NCBI GenBank assembly: GCA_007123335.1 | Contig: SKLG01000317.1 | Span: 1-10,375 of the forward strand | Source: Anaerolineae bacterium | Lineage (GTDB): Bacteria; Chloroflexota; Anaerolineae; UBA1429 | Length of the DNA: 10,375 bases | Direction of reading: 5' to 3' | Shown here: positions 5,324-10,375 of the stretch, piece by piece | How positions within the stretch are numbered: position 1 is the stretch's first letter | How the letters are laid out: each line of letters starts with the position of its first letter | Program-made: the position numbers and the translations under genes | Notes under the pieces: model-generated | What the model was told of the DNA's origin: nothing | The model's input: only the letters and a program-made list of their open reading frames with translations | Databases searched by the model: none

Positions 5324-6262
5324 CTATGGGCCGAAATGCCGGTTGAGGAATCCGAGGATGCGCTCGGCGTACTCGGTATCTTGTTCCGGTGTGAAAAATA
5401 GTTCGTCTTGGACGATAAAGTGCGAGTCGCCTTCGCGGGCCCAGGTTTCGACGTGGGCCGGGGCGTGCGCGGTCAAGCGCTCAAAATTGGCAAAGGGAAC
5501 CTGTGCATCGCCCCGCGAGTGGATCAGTAGCGCCGGGCGGTCGCCCAGTTTCTGGATCTGATCCTTGGGATTTATATGGCGATTGGCCCACCCATATTTG
5601 AGCGTCGTATAAAGCCTGACAAAGGGTCTCTGTATCGTTGCCACGAGCCCCGACGCGCCCATGTTCTCAATGAACACGTCGTCCCAGGAAGAGTAGGCCG
5701 ACAGGCTGATCAACCCATCGATGTCGGGGATTTGGCCGATAGAGTTGATGGCGACCGCGCCGCCCATAGACAAACCGTACACGACGATGGGCGTGTCGAC
5801 ATACCTGGGTGATGCCTGGATATAGTCTACCACGGCGCGCGTGTCGAGGTGTTCTGTGAAGCCCAAGCCAATCACCTCGCCCTCGCTCTCGCCGTGGGCG
5901 CGCATCTCTAGCAGAATCGAGGCATAGCCTTCATCCAGCAGCATCCGCGCATGGCCGAAAAAAGCAGTGACAGAGGGATTGTGAATGCCCGAAAAAAAGA
6001 TGATGACCGCTTTGGGGTCCTCGACGTATACCTCGTAAGCCACGATGTTGAGGTTGTCCCGAGTGATCAGGACGAGCCTTTCAGGATCGAGATCATATTC
6101 TGCACCGGTCAACGTCTCCTCAAAGGCGACGTGCATGTTGACGATGTCGTTCATCACCAGCGGCGGGATCAGCGCGAAAATCATGATAGCGAGCAGAATG
6201 ATTCCCAAGGGGACGCCGATCAGCCACCGCATTCTGCGCTTTGCGTTGTTGTCCTTGTTCAT
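5324..6262 (-). CDS. Membrane-anchored alpha/beta hydrolase (serine aminopeptidase S33/BEM46-like)
   Basis: This 312-residue protein has one N-terminal membrane helix (about 12-36) after a short basic head (NNAKRRMRW), so the catalytic part probably sits outside the cytoplasmic membrane. The alpha/beta hydrolase fold follows with nucleophile elbow GLSMGG (S165), an acid in HSRGD (D252) and a catalytic His in EGDSHF (H281). The oxyanion region is SGIHNPS (91-97), where many relatives have HG. ABHD13/BEM46-type enzymes act as esterases, thioesterases or peptidases; the substrate cannot be told here. The ATG at 6262 is preceded by a near-ideal ribosome site, TAGGAGGT (6267-6274 on the complement). 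It follows the large hydrolase gene by about 107 bp, a gap with an AT-rich patch but no promoter I would defend, and ends before a terminator-like palindrome. Confidence 0.85.
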   Translation of the reverse strand: MNKDNNAKRRMRWLIGVPLGIILLAIMIFALIPPLVMNDIVNMHVAFEETLTGAEYDLDPERLVLITRDNLNIVAYEVYVEDPKAVIIFFSGIHNPSVTAFFGHARMLLDEGYASILLEMRAHGESEGEVIGLGFTEHLDTRAVVDYIQASPRYVDTPIVVYGLSMGGAVAINSIGQIPDIDGLISLSAYSSWDDVFIENMGASGLVATIQRPFVRLYTTLKYGWANRHINPKDQIQKLGDRPALLIHSRGDAQVPFANFERLTAHAPAHVETWAREGDSHFIVQDELFFTPEQDTEYAERILGFLNRHFGP

Positions 6263-6369
6263 AAGAACCTCCTATAGAAAACCAACTATGTCATGATCTG
6301 TCTCCTGGCTTGCGGATGCCTCTTCATCCGTCTTATACTCTATATACCTGTACGATAGCCAGGGCGGGT

Positions 6370-8643
6370 CTAGGGCCTGAATCCGATTTCATCCAAAATG
6401 ACCACCCCCGCCGGGCTGCGGTCAAAGACAAAGCGCACCTCGCGCAGCGCCGCCGGATTCAAGGCGGGGTTGTCCGCCGCAAAATCCCCCAGTCGAAACA
6501 CAAAGGTTTGCAAGACCGCCTCCGAGAGGGGCAGGGCGTGCATGAAATCGGCCTTGGCGATGCGCCCGCGGAGCTGGGGCTGCAACAGGGCATAGTGGCT
6601 CAGGGGCAGCCGGGCCGCGTTCCCGGCGTCGTCGCGCAGCTCCAGTGTCAGGTCGAGGGGCGCGCGCGGCTCCTGGGCGCGCGGCGCATCGGGGGTGGGC
6701 GGCTCGTCGGCATCGGCCAGGGAAAAGCTGAGCACGCTCTCCGGGCCGAGGGGCAGCTCGGGCAGGCTGAGGGTATAGTGGGCCGCCGCCTCGGTCGCGG
6801 CGTGGTCCCAGCCGAGATAGACGGCGCTGCTCTCAAGGTCGCCCCTCTTGAGCGGTACGACCTGCTCGCGCCAGATCGTCAGGTTCTCGCCGCGCAACGT
6901 CGCGCCGGGCAGCGTTGCCGTGGTCAGGTCGATATCCTCCTCAAAAGCAGCCACGCGCACGGTCGCTGAATCCTGATACTGGCTCAGATAGATGGTGTCG
7001 GGCAGCCACGCGGCGGCGGTACGGGGATCGCGGAACAGGTCGCGATAGCCGGCCTCGCCGTGGAGCGTGGCCTCCAGGAAGGCGCTCAGGGCGACGCGGG
7101 CGATCTGCTCCTGGTCGGCGCCCGGCATAAGGGTGCGCAGGTTAAAGAGCTGCATCGACGGGCCAAAAAAGTCCTGACGACCCCAGTCGCTGTTGAACTG
7201 GCCGTGATTGGCGCCATAGATATAGAGCGCGGCCTTGAAGCGCTCCTGCTCCCCACTAAAGGCGATGCGCGCGTACTGCCGCGCGCCCATAAAGGTGATC
7301 ACGTCCATGTCGTGGGCGCCGTGGAGCACCAGGTAATCGACGTCCTCCAGCGGCAGCCGCCGGTTGCCGGGCATATACTGCCCATCGACCGGGGCGATGG
7401 CCGCCACCACGCGGATGTCGAAATCATAGTTCAAGGGCACCGAGGCATCGTCGGGATGATGGGCGAGCCGGCTGAACGCGGCGGCGATGGCCACCGCCTC
7501 CCCGCCCCGCGAGTGGCCGATCAGCCCGATGGCGTCCAGGTCCACCTTCCCGTAAAAGGGGTTGCCCGGCGTCGTGTGCCAGGCTTGCCATTGGCGGAGG
7601 TGCTCCAGCAACAGCCAGGCCCGCGCGTCGTTCTCGCTTTGGAGCGGCGACACCAGGATCAGGTCGGCGGACATGGAAAGGTTGAAAAAGTTCTGATCCA
7701 GAGACGCGGCGATCAAGCCCCGGCTGGCGAACAGCTCGCCCAGGTAGGCGTACCCGGCGTCAGAGTAATCCTCCATCGGGTGGTTGCCGTGGAGCAGGAT
7801 CACCAGCGGAAAGGGGCCGTCGCCCTCGGGATACCAGACGCGGCCGTTGCGCGGCAACGCCTCCGGGCCAAAGCCCCAATATTCGCTGCGCAGGCTCGAC
7901 CAGCCGGTAAGCAGGGCCGAGCCATCCACCGGCATAGTGCGCAGGTCAACCCCTGGGCCATACTCGGGACGCCGGCGGTCCTCGCCGCTCCCGTAAAAGA
8001 GGGTCTGCACCCGATAAGGCCCCGGCTGGGAGGGATCGGGGAGCGCCAGCGGGATGACGTTGCCCGACGATTGAGCCGCCGCGTTGATGGGCGGCGTCCT
8101 CGGAAAGCCATCGATCAAGAGCAGCACGGCGCCGCCAACGAGGCCCATCAGCCCCACGACAAGTCCAATGAGGGCCAGTCCCCGCTGCAATCGGGTGAGC
8201 CGTTGCCCCCCCACGCCCACAAGCGCTGCGACGCCGGCGCCCACCAATGTGCTCACCACCAGCACCCCGAGCACCACGGCAATGACCCCAAAGGCCACCG
8301 TGATCGCCAGCATATAGCTCAGCAGCAACAGCGGCAGCGCGCCGATGAGCGCCCAGCGATAGTGGAGCGGCGGTATGCGCAACAACGCGCCGATCAGGAG
8401 CACGAGCCCGCCCAGGAGCGCGGCGGCCAGCAGCCCGCCGAACAGCCCCAGGACAAAGGCGAGCAGGCCGGCGGGGCCAAAGGCGTAGGCGGACATGACG
8501 ATCCATAGCAGCGCCGCCGCCAGGATGACCCCCCACGTCGCGCCGCGCCAGGCGCGCGGGCCGGGTCGGAACCGCGCCAGGAATCGGCGCAGTGTATGGC
8601 GGAATCCCGCAGGCTCATGCTCGGGCGTCATGGTAGTATTCAT
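6370..8643 (-). CDS. Large polytopic membrane alpha/beta hydrolase with a C-terminal beta domain
   Basis: The 757-residue protein has three parts. Residues about 35-178 hold five or six hydrophobic helices rich in Leu, Gly, Ala and Val. Residues about 205-545 form an alpha/beta hydrolase resembling dienelactone-hydrolase, chlorophyllase and polyester-hydrolase relatives: oxyanion HGN (285-287), nucleophile elbow GHSRGGE (S378), acid D445 or D447 in HGAHDMD, and H480 in GANHGQF. Residues about 550-757 are mostly predicted strands, perhaps a galactose-binding-like or carbohydrate-binding beta-sandwich, ending VVILDEIGF, with a Pro/Ala-rich insert at 646-662. The catalytic and beta domains are probably extracytoplasmic. 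I choose the ATG at 8643 because GAGGAGA (8649-8655 on the complement) precedes it; the longer frame from a GTG at 8685 lacks a ribosome site. It follows the upstream hydrolase by 67 bp and is probably in the same transcript. The substrate is unknown; an ester or polymer ester is a guess. Confidence 0.8.
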   Translation of the reverse strand: MNTTMTPEHEPAGFRHTLRRFLARFRPGPRAWRGATWGVILAAALLWIVMSAYAFGPAGLLAFVLGLFGGLLAAALLGGLVLLIGALLRIPPLHYRWALIGALPLLLLSYMLAITVAFGVIAVVLGVLVVSTLVGAGVAALVGVGGQRLTRLQRGLALIGLVVGLMGLVGGAVLLLIDGFPRTPPINAAAQSSGNVIPLALPDPSQPGPYRVQTLFYGSGEDRRRPEYGPGVDLRTMPVDGSALLTGWSSLRSEYWGFGPEALPRNGRVWYPEGDGPFPLVILLHGNHPMEDYSDAGYAYLGELFASRGLIAASLDQNFFNLSMSADLILVSPLQSENDARAWLLLEHLRQWQAWHTTPGNPFYGKVDLDAIGLIGHSRGGEAVAIAAAFSRLAHHPDDASVPLNYDFDIRVVAAIAPVDGQYMPGNRRLPLEDVDYLVLHGAHDMDVITFMGARQYARIAFSGEQERFKAALYIYGANHGQFNSDWGRQDFFGPSMQLFNLRTLMPGADQEQIARVALSAFLEATLHGEAGYRDLFRDPRTAAAWLPDTIYLSQYQDSATVRVAAFEEDIDLTTATLPGATLRGENLTIWREQVVPLKRGDLESSAVYLGWDHAATEAAAHYTLSLPELPLGPESVLSFSLADADEPPTPDAPRAQEPRAPLDLTLELRDDAGNAARLPLSHYALLQPQLRGRIAKADFMHALPLSEAVLQTFVFRLGDFAADNPALNPAALREVRFVFDRSPAGVVILDEIGFRP

Positions 8644-8710
8644 AAGGGTCTCCTCGCTTGCAGTCGGCGTCCTGCCGCGCTGCACGTGTCGAATACCAAA
8701 GATTGAGTCT

Positions 8711-9688
8711 CTATCGCTCGATGCGCAAATATTGACGTTGCTGCAAAAAGGCCCGGATCTCGTCGGCGATCAGATCGGTGGCTTGATTGTGCACGTAATG
8801 GCCCACATCGAGCATGGTGTATTGGCCCCCGGCCGCCTCGACATAAGCTACCAAGACCTCGCCCCAGTTGTCCATGGGCAGGTCGTCGCCGTTGGAAATG
8901 AAACAATAAAAGGGCACGTCGGGAATACCCTCGGCAGCGACCTGTCGGGCGTTGGCCTGGGTCGCTTCGGTTTCGGCCAGCATATCGGCCGTTAGGGTGC
9001 GCCGATACATGATCGAGCAGTAAACGGACGTTTCGGCAGCGGTTAGATGATCCACAGCGGCGGCTTGATGACAGATAAAGGGCGCCAGGCGTAGCAGGCC
9101 GGTTCGGGCGGTAAAGGCGACCAGGGCGAGCCTCAGGCGCGGCGGCGGCAGCACCTCATAGATCGGGGGCGTTGCCGGGTCGAGCCCGATGATGGCGGCC
9201 ACCTCGTCGGGATAGCGGTTGGCCCAATGGAGGGCTTCCAGGCCGCTTATCGAGTGGGGCAACAAGACGTAGGGTGGGCTTTCCCCGGCCAACGTGAGCG
9301 CCCGGCGGGTCTCGCCGAGGACCGTATCGATATCGCGCGAGGTGCCGCCGTCGTCGCTCCAGCCGTACCCGGCCCGCTCCACGACGACCGTGCGGTAATC
9401 GCCGGATAGGCGGCGATAGAGCCCCCTGAAATCCAGCGTAGGGGCGGTGGTGCCGCTGCCCGACAGGAAAACGAGCGTCAGATCGCCCTCCCCTTCCGCA
9501 TAGACGTGTAGCCGGTGCCCATTCACCGGAACCAGTTGCCCCGGCGGGGGATAGGCGGCCTCTTCGCGCGATGTTTGCAGCCGGTGGTTGATGCTACTGC
9601 CGACAATCAGCGCAGCCAGCAGGATCAGCAGCCCCGGCAAGAACCATTTGCGGATGGTCAGGTATGTCTTCACAAGTCCTTTGCTCAA
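8711..9688 (-). CDS. Membrane-anchored alpha/beta hydrolase with PHSISG nucleophile elbow
   Basis: A 325-residue protein with a single N-terminal membrane helix (about 15-32) following basic residues, then a canonical alpha/beta hydrolase domain. Its oxyanion region is FLSGSGTTAPTLDF (about 74-87), with ERAGYGWSD at 104-112 as in haloperoxidase and epoxide-hydrolase relatives. The nucleophile elbow is PHSISG (S146), a known variant of GHSxGG, followed by an acid in NGDD (D268 or D269) and H297 in DVGHYVHNQ. A Cys-containing cap lies at about 185-250. The start overlaps the end of the upstream protease gene: the protease stop TGA and a TTG start share TTGA, which suggests translational coupling. 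An alternative GTG five codons later (9673) has AAAGGA only three bases before it, which is poor. The substrate is not identifiable. Confidence 0.82.
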   Translation of the reverse strand: MSKGLVKTYLTIRKWFLPGLLILLAALIVGSSINHRLQTSREEAAYPPPGQLVPVNGHRLHVYAEGEGDLTLVFLSGSGTTAPTLDFRGLYRRLSGDYRTVVVERAGYGWSDDGGTSRDIDTVLGETRRALTLAGESPPYVLLPHSISGLEALHWANRYPDEVAAIIGLDPATPPIYEVLPPPRLRLALVAFTARTGLLRLAPFICHQAAAVDHLTAAETSVYCSIMYRRTLTADMLAETEATQANARQVAAEGIPDVPFYCFISNGDDLPMDNWGEVLVAYVEAAGGQYTMLDVGHYVHNQATDLIADEIRAFLQQRQYLRIER

Positions 9689-10375
9689 CCGAGGGCAAAT
9701 CCGGCGATGATGGACATTGATACCACAACCACGTTGCTAAAGCTGTGCATGATCATCGGGTAGATCATGCTCTTGGAGCGTTCGTAACATACGCCATAGA
9801 ACAGGCCGAGGATCACCGAAACGATGACTTGGCCCGTGTCAAACGTTGCCGCAAAGGGCGCAAAGGCAAAGCGGACGTGGGCCAAACCAAAGATGACGGC
9901 GGCGATGAGGTTGGCCGCAGTGATGCTCCCCCCGAACATTTTGGTGATGGGATGGCCAGCGCCCGTTTCTTCGCCGGCAACCACGCCTTTTACCACCAGG
10001 CCGAGCATGGTGATGGCGAACCCTCGGAAGATGAGTTCCTCAGAGGGACCCGACAGCAGCAGTTGAAAGCCCAACTGGCCGATGATGTTTCGCGCGGTCA
10101 AGGGGTGCCAAAAAACCGGCAGGGAGCCGGTGAGGACGAGAACGATGAGCCGATGGACCAGGGCATAGACCATGAATATCAGCACAAACAGGCGCAGATA
10201 GGATAGCCCCTCCTCGCGATCTCCCCACCCAAAGCCGAACCGGATGACGGCCGCCTTGGCGCTCACCTTGACGATCACCAGCATCAGGACCAGGAACACC
10301 AACGCCTGGACGATGTGGTGTACCGAGATCCACATAAAGGCGCCGTCGGGGTCTATGGCCGAATAATCGAACAGG
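9685..10375 (-). CDS. CPBP-family intramembrane metalloprotease, partial at its N-terminal side
   Basis: CPBP (CAAX protease and bacteriocin-processing, Abi) proteins are multipass membrane enzymes that cut prenylated or otherwise membrane-bound peptides. They are often linked to bacteriocin self-immunity or membrane-protein maturation. Counting from the first in-window Met at 10335, motif 1 is SEELIFRG (E99, E100, R104), motif 2 is FGLAH (F149, H153) and motif 3 is HSFSN (H197, N201), so the catalytic glutamates and both metal-site histidines are present. Hydrophobic segments surround them at about 8-30, 47-70, 84-115, 138-155, 167-183 and 192-213. The frame stays open upstream of that Met to the window edge (LFDYSAIDPDGAF), so the Met is probably internal. 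The stop overlaps the start of the next hydrolase gene by 4 bp, implying shared expression and perhaps a shared membrane-surface role. Confidence 0.85.
   Translation of the reverse strand, partial: LFDYSAIDPDGAFMWISVHHIVQALVFLVLMLVIVKVSAKAAVIRFGFGWGDREEGLSYLRLFVLIFMVYALVHRLIVLVLTGSLPVFWHPLTARNIIGQLGFQLLLSGPSEELIFRGFAITMLGLVVKGVVAGEETGAGHPITKMFGGSITAANLIAAVIFGLAHVRFAFAPFAATFDTGQVIVSVILGLFYGVCYERSKSMIYPMIMHSFSNVVVVSMSIIAGFALG

Noticed and set aside
6313..6330. CGGATG/CATCCG inverted repeat downstream of the large hydrolase
   Set aside because: A 6-bp stem with no T-tract on the minus strand; too weak to call a terminator.
6310..6969. Plus-strand open frame (219 residues) opposite the end of the large hydrolase
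   Set aside because: Low-complexity Arg/Gly/Gln composition, no motif, and antisense to a well-supported C-terminal domain.
7060..8508. Long plus-strand open frame (482 residues) opposite the large hydrolase
   Set aside because: It is rich in Arg, Gln, His and Gly with no domain pattern, and lies antisense to a gene with clear catalytic motifs and a ribosome site. It is a GC-rich shadow frame.
8644..8710. A separate promoter for the large hydrolase in the 67-bp gap
   Set aside because: No TTGACA/TATAAT pair at usable spacing; co-transcription from upstream is simpler.

Overview
The window looks like a piece of a GC-rich bacterial chromosome, possibly Chloroflexota. That guess rests on GC-rich codon use, the style of the large membrane-anchored alpha/beta hydrolases and a methyltransferase-nuclease fusion of a type I associate with that phylum. 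It is an inference, not a sequence match. No rRNA, tRNA or CRISPR array is visible. The window divides into an unsettled, mobile-looking left fifth and an ordinary block of minus-strand genes to the right.

Left part (1-1925). The edge cuts through an IS3-family element: the 5' end of its orfA reads leftward from 170, with a probable element tip near 219. Next comes a lower-GC gene (283-1635) for a persulfide dioxygenase-rhodanese fusion of the CstB/ETHE1 type. Within a few bases of its stop codon, GC-rich sequence resumes as a broken C-terminal piece of a 5'-nucleotidase/SoxB-superfamily protein (about 1638-1885). The IS fragment, composition jump and gene stump make this a rearrangement junction, with a sulfur-detoxification gene as the probable imported cargo.

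Middle (1926-3814). A gene-free stretch holds a 19-bp perfect inverted repeat (2013-2072) whose arms are each near-palindromes, then a good sigma70-type promoter (2095-2124). These precede a 545-residue protein that joins a beta-class DNA amino-methyltransferase to a Mrr-like restriction-nuclease domain. The presumed target-recognition region is markedly less GC-rich than the two ends of the gene.

Right part (3869-10375, all minus strand; transcription runs right to left). A CPBP-family membrane protease, open at the window edge, overlaps a membrane-anchored alpha/beta hydrolase by 4 bp. After it come a very large polytopic alpha/beta hydrolase with a C-terminal beta domain, a third membrane-anchored alpha/beta hydrolase, a GNAT acetyltransferase and a TMEM175-family channel-like membrane protein. 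The first three probably form one transcript. The third hydrolase ends in a terminator-like hairpin, after which a putative promoter could drive the acetyltransferase and TMEM175 genes. The three hydrolases have different architectures, so they are not recent duplicates. Their substrates cannot be read from the sequence.

I see no clear evidence of an entirely new system. The most notable items are the CstB-like island with its altered metal motif, the mosaic methyltransferase-nuclease with the nested inverted repeat upstream, and the three-part membrane hydrolase.
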